Assembly (NCBI GenBank): GCA_947476145.1
Contig: CANJPH010000014.1
Location: forward strand, 1 to 49,968
Source: Bacteroidota bacterium
Lineage (GTDB): Bacteria; Bacteroidota; Bacteroidia; Chitinophagales; Chitinophagaceae
Direction of reading: 5' to 3'
DNA: 49,968 bases
A program made the position numbers and the translations under genes. Positions 24,981 to 32,895 of this stretch are shown here, piece by piece (position 1 is the stretch's first letter; each line of letters opens with the position of its first letter). A model generated the notes under the pieces. The model did not search any database. It was not told where the DNA came from and worked only from the letters and a program-made list of their open reading frames with translations.

Positions 24981-25982
24981 ATGGCTACAAAGAAACCAGC
25001 GCCTAAGAAGGCGGCACCCGCTAAAAAAGCAGTACCTGCAAAAAAGGCAGCACCCGCTAAAAAAGCAATGCCAGCTAAAAAGGCTGCACCCGCTAAAAAA
25101 GCAACACCTGCAAAAAAGGCGACCCCTGCTAAAAAAGCAGCTCCTGCAAAAAAAGTGGTACCTGCAAAAAAAGCGGTACCAGTTAAGAAAGCGGTACCTG
25201 CTAAAAAAACAGCTCCTGCAAAGGCACCTTTAAAAAAAGTAGTGCCTGCTAAAAAGACAGCGCCTGTAAAAAAAGCGGCCCCTGCAAAAAAAGTGATACC
25301 AGCGAAAGTGGTTGCTAAAGTACCTGCAAAAAAAGCAGCAAAGCCAGTTGCTAAACCAGCTGCGGCGCCTACAAAAGCGGCTTTACCTGTAAAGCCTGTT
25401 GTAAAGTATGTACCTCCTGCAAAGCCGGTTCCAAAAATACCCACACCTCCTGTAAAGCCAGTTCGTAAAACGGCTGAGCCCATAAAGGATGTGAAAGTAC
25501 CTAAGATTAACGCAAAAAGCAGTGTGCCTTATCAACCTGGATATGTACCAATGGAAAAAAGAAAAGAAGTAGAAAGATCTACTAAAACTTTAGTGAAATA
25601 TTCGGATGCTGAATTGGCTGAATTCAAAGATATCATTTCCCGTAAATTGGATGCTGCTAAAAAGGAACTTGTTTATTTACAAGGAATTATTACGCGCAAA
25701 GACGAATTGGGTGGCGACAATGACGACGCAAGATATATGACCATGGAAGATGGCAGTGTGAGTATGGAAAGAGAGCAGTTAGGTCAGATGGCAAGTCGTC
25801 AAATTACCTTTATCGATCATTTAGAAAAAGCGTTAATGCGTATTCAGAATAAGACTTATGGAATTTGCAGAGTAACGGGTTTGTTAATTGACAAAGCACG
25901 TTTAAAAGCGGTTCCTCATGCTACACTAAGCTTAGAAGCGAAATTAGGGTATGTAAAAAGCAGCAGTAACGTTCCAGAATAA
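24981..25982 (+). CDS. Histone-H1-like Lys/Ala/Pro tail fused to a DksA/TraR-like domain
   Basis: A 333-residue basic protein. Residues 1 to about 175 are low-complexity, built of six-residue units of the xPAKKA type, like bacterial H1-like DNA-binding tails. Residues about 205-333 are a DksA/TraR-like domain: a coiled-coil region (ELAEFKDIISRKLDAAKKEL) and a C-terminal module starting YGICRVTG and including VPHATLSLEAK. Only one Cys (C296) remains of the zinc-finger set. Bacteroidota DksA-like proteins are usually about 125 residues and lie beside ileS/lspA, so the domain is in its expected place and the tail is the addition. Probable role: transcription or nucleoid regulation. AAGGA precedes the ATG by a few bases. 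Confidence 0.85.
   Translation: MATKKPAPKKAAPAKKAVPAKKAAPAKKAMPAKKAAPAKKATPAKKATPAKKAAPAKKVVPAKKAVPVKKAVPAKKTAPAKAPLKKVVPAKKTAPVKKAAPAKKVIPAKVVAKVPAKKAAKPVAKPAAAPTKAALPVKPVVKYVPPAKPVPKIPTPPVKPVRKTAEPIKDVKVPKINAKSSVPYQPGYVPMEKRKEVERSTKTLVKYSDAELAEFKDIISRKLDAAKKELVYLQGIITRKDELGGDNDDARYMTMEDGSVSMEREQLGQMASRQITFIDHLEKALMRIQNKTYGICRVTGLLIDKARLKAVPHATLSLEAKLGYVKSSSNVPE
25011..25307 (+). repeat. In-frame 18-bp tandem repeats encoding xPAKKA units
   Basis: About fifteen imperfect 18-base units code for AAPAKK, AVPAKK, ATPAKK and similar, with one interruption (PAKAPLKK). Most units contain runs of six or seven A, so slippage or unit-number change is likely between strains. Confidence 0.9.
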
Positions 25983-26019
25983 GTATCCGCAAATTGGATG
26001 ATGTATAGAAAAGATATAC

Positions 26020-26051
26020 AAGCCTCGATCTAAAAAGTCGAGGCTTTTTTT
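26020..26051 (+). terminator. Terminator after the ileS-dksA-like unit
   Basis: AAGCCTCGA (26020-26028) pairs with TCGAGGCTT (26038-26046) around a 9-base loop, followed by a run of T to 26051. The minus-strand ABC exporter gene ends 24 bases farther on. Confidence 0.9.
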
Positions 26052-26074
26052 ATGGGGAATTTATGAAGGGCTTT

Positions 26075-27892
26075 TTATTTTACCTCCTGCATCTCAATCA
26101 GCTTTCGGTAGTATCCATTTTGAGCAAGTAATTCATCGTGATTGCCGCGCTCCACAATTGTTCCTTTTTGCAATACAATAATTTCGTCAGCATGGCGAAT
26201 GGTGGAAAGGCGATGTGCAATGACAATAGAAGTTCTGTTTTTCATCATATTATTAATAGCGTCCTGTACTAATTTTTCACTTTCGGTATCTAGTGCCGAA
26301 GTCGCTTCGTCTAAAATTAAAATGGGAGGATTCTTAAGCACTGCTCTTGCAATGGTTAAGCGTTGACGCTCGCCACCACTTAATTTACTACCACGGTCTC
26401 CAATCATTGTTTTAAATCCATCTTCTTTATGTATAATAAAATCGTAAGCGTTGGCGATTTTTGCAGCTTCAATAATTTCAGCTTCACTCGCATCAGGTTT
26501 CCCCAATGCAATATTAGCGGCAATGGTATCATTGAATAAAATAGGTTCTTGCGTAACAATGCTTATTTGTTGTCTTAAACTTTGTAAACTATAGGCTTTA
26601 ATATCTTTTCCGTCAATGTATAAATGTCCGCTAGTCACATCGTGAAAACGAGGCACTAAATCGGCTAAAGTACTTTTCCCTGCGCCGGATGATCCTACCA
26701 GTGCAATAGTTTTTCCTTTTTGAATGGTCAAATTGATGCGGTCTAAAATAGTTGCATCCTGGTAAGAGAATACCACCTCTTTAAATTCAATGGAATTATT
26801 AAAGCCAGTTAATTCAATAGGATCTAATGGATCTTCTACAACAATGGGCGCTTCTAAAACTTCATTTAAACGGTCCAGTGTTGCCGTCCCTCGGTTTACG
26901 TTGTAAACCGCCTGTGACAAGGCTTTTGCAGGGTTAATAATTTGAGAAAACAAGGCAACATAACCAATAAAGGAGCTGCCCGATAAAATTTCACCACTCA
27001 ATACTAGCTTACCGCCAAACCATAACACACAACTCAAAATGATTACGCCAAGCGATTCTGAAAGCGGAGAAGCTAAATCGCGTTTATATAAAATTTTATT
27101 TTTAATTAAAAAAATCTCGTCAATTAAACCAAAGAAACTTTTTTTCACTCTTCCCTCCGCATTAAAGGCTTTGATAATTCTTAAGCCGGTAAGGGTTTCT
27201 TCCATTTGGGACATGATTTCACCCCATTTTACCTGCGCCTTATTAGTTTGTTTTTTTAAGCTTCTACCAATACGACCCACAATTAAACCGGCAAGCGGTA
27301 ATAAAACAAAAACAAATAAAGTAAGCTTCACACTAATCGCAAACAATACAATAATAATACCAATGATATTTAAAGGCTCTTTAATCATTCCTTCCAATGC
27401 GCCCATAATGGAGGTTTCTAATTCTGCAATATCATTAGAGGATCTACTTAAAATATCTCCTTTGCGTTGCTCTGTAAAATATCCAATAGGTAATTGCAAA
27501 ATTTTATTATAAAGCAATTTGGAGTATTTCCTGGTCACTGCATTTCGGATGGGCGCTAAAAAATAAAAGGACAGGTATAAAAATAAGTTTTTAAATAAAA
27601 CAGCTGTGACAATACCAATACAAATCCAGCCCAATGCGGCTAATTTTCCATACTGGATAATATTGTTTTGTAAAAAAGTATACAAGCTGTCTTTTAAACT
27701 CCCGCTATTCGCAGTGGCTACTTTTGCCACTCCGGAAAGCTCACTGCTTCCAAATATCAGGTCCATAAAAGGCACTAACATACTTAGGGAAAACAAACTA
27801 AAGACTATAGAAAGGGATATAAATAGGGTGTACAGGCTCATGTAAGCCTTGTATTCCTTTATATAACTGATGATTCGAATAAATTTCTTCAT
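26075..27892 (-). CDS. MsbA-like ABC exporter (fused membrane and ATPase domains)
   Basis: A 605-residue half-transporter expected to work as a homodimer in the inner membrane. The preferred start is the ATG at 27892 (MKKFIRIISYIKEYKAYM); an upstream ATG at 27922 would add ten atypical residues. Six membrane helices fill residues 1 to about 320. The ATPase domain has Walker A LVGSSGAGKST, signature LSGGERQRL and Walker B ILILDEATSALD, then the switch His in IVIAHRLST. It is most like lipid A/lipid flippase MsbA-type exporters; the real substrate is unknown. It is transcribed divergently from rbfA. Confidence 0.92.
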   Translation of the reverse strand: MKKFIRIISYIKEYKAYMSLYTLFISLSIVFSLFSLSMLVPFMDLIFGSSELSGVAKVATANSGSLKDSLYTFLQNNIIQYGKLAALGWICIGIVTAVLFKNLFLYLSFYFLAPIRNAVTRKYSKLLYNKILQLPIGYFTEQRKGDILSRSSNDIAELETSIMGALEGMIKEPLNIIGIIIVLFAISVKLTLFVFVLLPLAGLIVGRIGRSLKKQTNKAQVKWGEIMSQMEETLTGLRIIKAFNAEGRVKKSFFGLIDEIFLIKNKILYKRDLASPLSESLGVIILSCVLWFGGKLVLSGEILSGSSFIGYVALFSQIINPAKALSQAVYNVNRGTATLDRLNEVLEAPIVVEDPLDPIELTGFNNSIEFKEVVFSYQDATILDRINLTIQKGKTIALVGSSGAGKSTLADLVPRFHDVTSGHLYIDGKDIKAYSLQSLRQQISIVTQEPILFNDTIAANIALGKPDASEAEIIEAAKIANAYDFIIHKEDGFKTMIGDRGSKLSGGERQRLTIARAVLKNPPILILDEATSALDTESEKLVQDAINNMMKNRTSIVIAHRLSTIRHADEIIVLQKGTIVERGNHDELLAQNGYYRKLIEMQEVK

Positions 27893-27958
27893 ATCTAAAC
27901 AATTCCTCGGAATAATCAGCAAAGTAACTAATTTTACAGCGAATCAACGATTTTGATT

Positions 27959-28303
27959 ATGGAAGAAGGCAAAAGACAAAAACAAGTAGCAGGAGCAATC
28001 CAGACTACGATGAATGACATATTTCTAAAATTAGGCCTCACGATCGTAAATGGGGGAATGGTATCCATTTCATCTGTTAAAGTGACGCCCGATTTACTGG
28101 AAGCAAGGATTTATTTAAGCCTGTTTCAAGTCACCGATCAAGCGGCATGTTTTAAAAAAATTCAAGCACAGGCCTGGGAAATTAAAAAGCGATTGAGTGA
28201 AGAAATGAAACACCAACTGAAGCGCATCCCTGTGTTACATTTTTATTTGGATGACACATTGGATTATGTGTTTAAAATGGAAGAGATTTTAAAAAATTTA
28301 TAA
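27959..28303 (+). CDS. rbfA: Ribosome-binding factor A
   Basis: A 115-residue KH-fold protein needed for late maturation of the 30S subunit and processing of 16S rRNA. The ATG at 27959 (MEEGKRQKQVAGAIQ) is preferred over an in-frame TTG at 27953. The family pattern is visible in ISSVKVTPDLLEARIYLSLF and, near the C-terminus, PVLHFYLDDTLDYVFKMEEIL. A near-consensus -7 element (TAATTTTA, 27929-27936) lies upstream. The stop is directly followed by the GTG of the next gene. Confidence 0.93.
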   Translation: MEEGKRQKQVAGAIQTTMNDIFLKLGLTIVNGGMVSISSVKVTPDLLEARIYLSLFQVTDQAACFKKIQAQAWEIKKRLSEEMKHQLKRIPVLHFYLDDTLDYVFKMEEILKNL

Positions 28304-29515
28304 GTGCATTTTTTATTTGCTTGGCGATATTTTAGAGGTAAATATGCTTTTCAGGCAATTCAAATTATTGCATGGGTAAGCGTGTTTGCTATTGCAATAG
28401 GTACTGCAGCACTCATTACTATTTTAAGTGTATCTAATGGGTTTACTTCCGTTGTGAAAACCTTGTATGCCGATTTTTATGCCGATGTGCGCATTACACC
28501 TAAGCAAGGAAAATATTTTACCATTAACGCAGCACAATACAATCAGTTAAAATCTGTAGAAGGGGTAAAAGCAATCAGCAAGGTTGTGGAGAGTAGAGCC
28601 TTGTTGGTAAAAGATGGAATGCAAACGGTTGCCATTGTAAAAGGGGTTGAAAATAGTTATGGCAATATTAATAATATTAAAAAGTATTTAAAAAGAGGGG
28701 AGTGTGCTATTGGCGATACGAGTGCACCCTTGTTTATAATGGGTATTGGCATTGAACAAAAATTAGGTTTAATGCAAAGCATGATCGGCGATACCATTCA
28801 GGTGTATGCGGTGAACAGGTCGGGGAAGGCCATTACGCAACTTGGTCAACTAAATACTTTAAATGTACAAGAGTCGGGTGCTTTTTCGGTGCAGCAGGAA
28901 TTTGACGAGCAATATGTTTTTACAAACGCTGCGTTCGCGCAATATTTGTTTGACTTGCAACCCAATGAGGTATCGGCGATTGAATTATCGGTAAAGGGTA
29001 AGGATGAAAAAGTAATGGCAGGGATTCAGCAAATTTTAGGACCCAATTTTTTAATACAAAATAAATATCAACAAAATGCCGACTTGTATAGAATTATGCA
29101 AGTAGAGAAGTGGATCATTTTTTGTATCCTAGCTATTATTATGTTGGTTGCTTCCTTTAATCTAGTAGGTGCTTTAACGATGTTGGTATTGGAAAAGCAA
29201 AAAGATATTCATGTATTAAATGCAATGGGTGCAACGCAATGGGATATTCAAAAAATATTTTTATTATTATCTGGCGTGATGGCTCTGATGGGCGCGCTTA
29301 TTGGTGGCGGTTTAGCCAGCCTTTTCATTTGGTTGCAATATAAATTTCATCTGATTAAATTAGGTGGAGGCTCCTTTATTATTGATTATTATCCCATTGA
29401 GCCCATGGCCATGGATTATGTAGCCATTATCACCCTTGTTATTGTGATTGCTTTATTAGCGGGGTGGATTCCATCACGCAAAGCCGCGGCAAAAATTTAC
29501 GAAAGAATTTTTTAG
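28304..29515 (+). CDS. ABC transporter permease of the LolC/LolE (FtsX-like) family
   Basis: A 403-residue inner-membrane permease. It begins with GTG at 28304 directly after the rbfA stop, so the two are probably translationally coupled. The start MHFLFAWRYFRGKYAFQAIQ with the first membrane helix, a large periplasmic domain (about residues 45-265) and three C-terminal helices match LolC/LolE. The last helices include the FtsX-type segment VLEKQKDIHVLNAMGATQWD. The family releases lipoproteins from the inner membrane with ATPase LolD, not seen nearby. A macrolide-type permease is possible but less likely from the N-terminus. Confidence 0.9.
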   Translation: MHFLFAWRYFRGKYAFQAIQIIAWVSVFAIAIGTAALITILSVSNGFTSVVKTLYADFYADVRITPKQGKYFTINAAQYNQLKSVEGVKAISKVVESRALLVKDGMQTVAIVKGVENSYGNINNIKKYLKRGECAIGDTSAPLFIMGIGIEQKLGLMQSMIGDTIQVYAVNRSGKAITQLGQLNTLNVQESGAFSVQQEFDEQYVFTNAAFAQYLFDLQPNEVSAIELSVKGKDEKVMAGIQQILGPNFLIQNKYQQNADLYRIMQVEKWIIFCILAIIMLVASFNLVGALTMLVLEKQKDIHVLNAMGATQWDIQKIFLLLSGVMALMGALIGGGLASLFIWLQYKFHLIKLGGGSFIIDYYPIEPMAMDYVAIITLVIVIALLAGWIPSRKAAAKIYERIF

Positions 29516-29525
29516 CCCTTTATGA

Positions 29526-30365
29526 TTAGTAATCGCCTAAAGTTTCTTCTAATTGTCCCAGTGCATTTGCTAATTGCTCATCGTTTGGTGCAATGCCATG
29601 CCACTCGTGTCCTGTTTCCATAAAGTCAACCCCCTTACCCATGGTGGTTTTCATTAAAATTACAATCGGCTTGCCTTGACCTGTCAATGACTTTGCTTTT
29701 TCTAAAGTAGCAACAATTTCGTCCATATTATGACCGTCCATCTGCAATACCGTCCAATGGAAGGCTTTGAATTTATCTTCTAAATTATCTAAGTTTAACA
29801 CTTTACTTAATGGGCCGTCAATTTGTTGACCGTTCACATCAACGGTAGCAATATAATTATCTACTTTGTTATGAGCAGCAAACATAATGGCTTCCCAGTT
29901 TTGTCCTTCTTGTAACTCACCATCTCCGTGTAAAGAATAAACGATACGATCGTCTCCATTGTATTTTTTTGAAAGTGCCGCACCAATGGCTACACTCATG
30001 CCTTGTCCTAAAGAACCACTCGCAATACGAATGCCAGGTAAGCCTTCATGCGTAGTAGGATGTCCCTGTAAACGAGAATTAATTTTACGAAATGTAGATA
30101 ATTCTTTTACATCAAAATAACCAGACCTTGACAACACGGAATAAAACACAGGAGAGATATGGCCATTGGATAAAAAGAAAAGATCCTCGTTCTTGCCATC
30201 CATTTTAAAGTTGGTATCTATTTTCAAAACCTTGAAGTACAAGGCCGTTAAAAAATCGGCACAACCTAAAGAACCACCTGGGTGTCCACTTTGTTGAGCA
30301 TGTACCATTCTAACGATATCTCTTCTAACTTGAGATGCAATTTTGTTTAATTCAGTTGTTGCCAT
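29526..30365 (-). CDS. Transketolase, N-terminal (TPP-binding) subunit
   Basis: A 279-residue protein equal to the first half of transketolase. It has GHPGGSLGCADFLTALYF, FLSNGHISPVFYSV, the TPP motif GDGELQEGQNWEA (GDG...N) and ETGHEWHG near the C-terminus. Split transketolases work as two polypeptides; the second supplies the pyrimidine-binding domain. That partner is usually next door, but here the gene ends 10 bases from the convergent LolC/E gene, and no C-terminal half is present anywhere in the window. Predicted role: non-oxidative pentose-phosphate pathway, if the partner exists elsewhere. Confidence 0.93.
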   Translation of the reverse strand: MATTELNKIASQVRRDIVRMVHAQQSGHPGGSLGCADFLTALYFKVLKIDTNFKMDGKNEDLFFLSNGHISPVFYSVLSRSGYFDVKELSTFRKINSRLQGHPTTHEGLPGIRIASGSLGQGMSVAIGAALSKKYNGDDRIVYSLHGDGELQEGQNWEAIMFAAHNKVDNYIATVDVNGQQIDGPLSKVLNLDNLEDKFKAFHWTVLQMDGHNMDEIVATLEKAKSLTGQGKPIVILMKTTMGKGVDFMETGHEWHGIAPNDEQLANALGQLEETLGDY

Positions 30366-30372
30366 AAAGTTG

Positions 30373-30399
30373 TTTATCTATGGGGTAAAGATAGATAAA
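30373..30399. repeat. Inverted repeat over the transketolase promoter
   Basis: TTTATCTAT (30373-30381) and ATAGATAAA (30391-30399) are perfect 9-bp inverted arms with a 9-base spacer. They overlap the minus-strand -7-like element TATCTTTA (30386-30393), a natural operator position. Confidence 0.45.
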
Positions 30400-30431
30400 A
30401 AAAAGACTCCTGTAGAATACTATGATTTACT

Positions 30432-30439
30432 TAGCTTTG
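30432..30439 (+). promoter_or_regulatory. -7 promoter element of frr
   Basis: TAGCTTTG is an exact TAnnTTTG match 19 bases before the frr ATG. Confidence 0.6.
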
Positions 30440-30458
30440 TGTACTCAAATCATTCAGT

Positions 30459-31022
30459 ATGTCAGAGGAATTAAAAAAAATAACAGCGGACGCAGAAGCG
30501 GGCATGAAAAAGGCCATTGCTCATTTGGAAATAGAAATTTCTAAAATTCGAGCTGGTAAAGCATCTCCCTCTATGTTAGAAGGCATTAACGTAGACTATT
30601 ATGGAACGCCAACGCCCATTAGTCAGGTAGCCAACGTGCAAGTACTAGATACCAGAACCATAAGCATTCAACCCTGGGAAAAAGCCATGTTGCCTTTGAT
30701 AGAAAAATCAATTATGGCAGCTAATATTGGCATTACCCCTCAAAACGATGGGGTGAATATTAGATTGTTTATGCCCCCTTTAACCGAGGAGCGTAGAAAA
30801 GAATTGTATAAAAAAGCGGCAGCGGAAGGCGAGCACAGTAAAGTAGCTATTCGAAATATTAGAAGAGATCATATTGAAAAAGTGAAGAAAATACAAAAGG
30901 ACGGTGCTAGTGAAGATATTTGTAAAGGAACCGAAGATGAAATTCAAGGATTAACCGATAAACATATTGCTTTAATAGACAAGCATCTGGAAGCAAAAGA
31001 AAAAGAAATTATGACCGTATAA
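30459..31022 (+). CDS. frr: Ribosome recycling factor
   Basis: A 187-residue protein that, with EF-G, splits the post-termination ribosome. Family features are visible: the N-terminal helix, IRAGKASPSMLEGINVDYYG, PLTEERRKELYKKAAAEGE, RNIRRDHIEKVKK and the C-terminal LTDKHIALIDKHLEAKEKEI. Length matches the family (about 185). It has its own promoter and terminator, so it seems monocistronic; pyrH, its frequent neighbour, is absent. Confidence 0.96.
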   Translation: MSEELKKITADAEAGMKKAIAHLEIEISKIRAGKASPSMLEGINVDYYGTPTPISQVANVQVLDTRTISIQPWEKAMLPLIEKSIMAANIGITPQNDGVNIRLFMPPLTEERRKELYKKAAAEGEHSKVAIRNIRRDHIEKVKKIQKDGASEDICKGTEDEIQGLTDKHIALIDKHLEAKEKEIMTV

Positions 31023-31047
31023 TAATCGTCTAGAACAAAAATAAAAG

Positions 31048-31081
31048 AACCTTCTATATATTTTATGTAGCGGGTTTTTTT
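31048..31081 (+). terminator. Terminator after frr
   Basis: Bases 31048-31060 and 31064-31076 form a 13-position stem with one mismatch and two G-U pairs, followed by T-rich sequence to 31081. It overlaps the 3' end of the convergent EamA gene. Confidence 0.6.
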
Positions 31082-31959
31082 ATGAACTTTAGATGACCTC
31101 TGTTTACAATGTATACGCCAAAAAGAATAAGACCTAAACAGCCAATTTGAGTAAGATTTAAACTTTCTCCATCCCATACACCCCAAGCTACTGCTACCAC
31201 AGGAATGCCATAAGTAACCATGGAGCCAAATAACATGCCCGATTGCTTCACTAAGTAATAAAATAAAATAGTGGCTATGGAAGTACCTACAATGCCCAAT
31301 ACGCTAGTAGATGCTAACGCACGCAGCACAATGGGATCGCTAAAATCCTTGTTAAAATATCCTGTAAAATAAAGCACGCAAATACTAGGGATCATTAAAA
31401 ATACAAAGGCAATGGAAGCCACATTTAAAGAACCCAATTGCTGCATATATCTGCTCAAAATATTTACATTAATTCCATATAACAGCGTGGCTAATAATAC
31501 CAAACTTGCAAAGGATAAATTTTGAAAGCTTACATTTTTTCCAGAAGCAAGTAAAATACTTAATCCTATAAATCCAATAATCATTCCCAACACTTTGATC
31601 ATGCTCGTTTGCACCTTAAAAAACAGAACCCCCACTATGATCGTAAACATAGGAGTAAGTGAGTTTAATATACCGGCTAAAGAGCTGTCAATTTGGGTTT
31701 CGGCAATGCAAAAAAGATAGGCGGGTATAAAATTTCCTAAAATACCGGAAAAAACGACTAATCCCAATTTATTTTTAGGGATTCGCTTCATGGCTTTGTA
31801 AGCAAAAGGGAGTAAAATAATACCTGCAAATAACATTCTTAAAGAAGCCACCTGATAGGGATTGAAGGCTTTTAAGCCTTCCTTCATAAGGATGAAAGAA
31901 CTGCCCCAAACAATGGCCAAAAGGGCAAATACAAGCCAGCTAATCCAGTTCTTATGCAT
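31063..31959 (-). CDS. EamA/DMT-family transporter
   Basis: A 298-residue inner-membrane protein of about ten helices arranged as two EamA repeats. The first starts WISWLVFALLAIVWGSSFILM, and the second covers the C-terminal half (FASLVLLATLLYGINVNILSRY). LRMLFAGIILLPFA is typical of repeat one. Members export amino acids, nucleosides or other metabolites; no substrate can be named. The short basic tail is KFIKKPAT. It is divergent from scpA, with a near-consensus element CATCTTTG (minus strand, 31976-31983) upstream. Confidence 0.9.
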   Translation of the reverse strand: MHKNWISWLVFALLAIVWGSSFILMKEGLKAFNPYQVASLRMLFAGIILLPFAYKAMKRIPKNKLGLVVFSGILGNFIPAYLFCIAETQIDSSLAGILNSLTPMFTIIVGVLFFKVQTSMIKVLGMIIGFIGLSILLASGKNVSFQNLSFASLVLLATLLYGINVNILSRYMQQLGSLNVASIAFVFLMIPSICVLYFTGYFNKDFSDPIVLRALASTSVLGIVGTSIATILFYYLVKQSGMLFGSMVTYGIPVVAVAWGVWDGESLNLTQIGCLGLILFGVYIVNRGHLKFIKKPAT

Positions 31960-32022
31960 TCAGGTATAATTTGCCCAAAGATGCTCCATTTTTGTCTAAA
32001 AATTTGCGTTTCTTTGTACACT

Positions 32023-32895
32023 ATGAGTCAGCATGCTAATTATTCGATTAAAGTGGATCAATTTGAGGGTCCATTTGACCTATTGTTATTCTTTATTGAA
32101 AGAGACGAGATGGATATTTACAATATTCAAATCACAAAAATCATTAAGGACTTCTTGGATTTTATTCATAGTCAGGATAAATTAAATATAGAATTAAGTA
32201 GTGAATTTATCTTGTTCGTTTCTACCTTGATGCGCATAAAGGCAAAACTATTATTACCAAGAAAAGAAATAGATGCTTTAGGAAATGAAATTGATCCTAG
32301 ACAAGAATTAATTGATAAAATTTTAGAGTATAAAAGATACAAAGAAGCAGCGGTTCAAATGGCCGATTTAGAAGCGCTAAGAATGCTGATGATGAAGAGA
32401 GGTAATATTTCGCATGAAATGTCATTAGTAGGAGAGGAGGCAGCAGAGGGTACCGAATTGCATACGGTTACTTTATTTAAATTAATGAAGTCCTTTGAAA
32501 AGGTAATGACCCGTTTGCAGGATCGTCAAAATAAACCTGTGCACACGGTAGTAAGATATAACTACACGATGGAAGGTAGCAGAAGCCATTTATTAGGTTT
32601 AGTGGAAAATGAAAAAACCGTATCCTTTGAAAAAGTGTTTGATATTTGCGAGGATCGAGTTCATGCATTATTTTTATTCTTATCTATTTTAGAATTGTCC
32701 CAACAAAAATATATGCGCTTATTAGTAGGCGAAGGAAAGAATAATTTTATTCTTGAATGGAATGAAAATAGAGCAGAAGATTTAGAACCTGGACATATTG
32801 ATGAATTCGATGCCTGGGAAACCAAGGCCGACTTAGAAAGTTTTAAAGACGCTCCTTTGGATGGTGAAGGTGATTTTGATGCCAGTTTAAACTAA
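32023..32895 (+). CDS. scpA: Segregation and condensation protein A
   Basis: A 290-residue kleisin that bridges the SMC dimer with ScpB for chromosome segregation. The preferred ATG at 32023 gives MSQHANYSIKVDQFEGPFDL, the normal ScpA start; an upstream ATG (31954) would add 23 residues across the promoter zone. The family core FEGPFDLLLFFIERDEMDIY is clear, as is SEFILFVSTLMRIKAKLLLP. The C-terminal winged-helix part contains FLFLSILELSQQKYMRL. A TTTCTTTG element (32009-32016) ends 6 bases before the ATG. Its 3' end overlaps the convergent dxs by 9 bases. Confidence 0.93.
   Translation: MSQHANYSIKVDQFEGPFDLLLFFIERDEMDIYNIQITKIIKDFLDFIHSQDKLNIELSSEFILFVSTLMRIKAKLLLPRKEIDALGNEIDPRQELIDKILEYKRYKEAAVQMADLEALRMLMMKRGNISHEMSLVGEEAAEGTELHTVTLFKLMKSFEKVMTRLQDRQNKPVHTVVRYNYTMEGSRSHLLGLVENEKTVSFEKVFDICEDRVHALFLFLSILELSQQKYMRLLVGEGKNNFILEWNENRAEDLEPGHIDEFDAWETKADLESFKDAPLDGEGDFDASLN

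Noticed and set aside
25011..25307. Regular short repeats that could be mistaken for a CRISPR array or a satellite
   Set aside because: The units are contiguous, in frame, 18 bases long and have no spacers; they encode a basic tail.
24908..25483. Minus-strand open frame of 191 codons with repeated AFLAGAAF-like units, resembling a pentapeptide-repeat protein
   Set aside because: It is the antisense of the xPAKKA repeats and the ileS 3' end. The repeat pattern comes from the Lys/Ala/Pro codons of the plus-strand gene, which has a real C-terminal domain.
31954..32022. A longer scpA with 23 extra N-terminal residues
   Set aside because: The extension crosses the divergent promoter region and a TTTCTTTG element. 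The protein from 32023 begins like other ScpA proteins.
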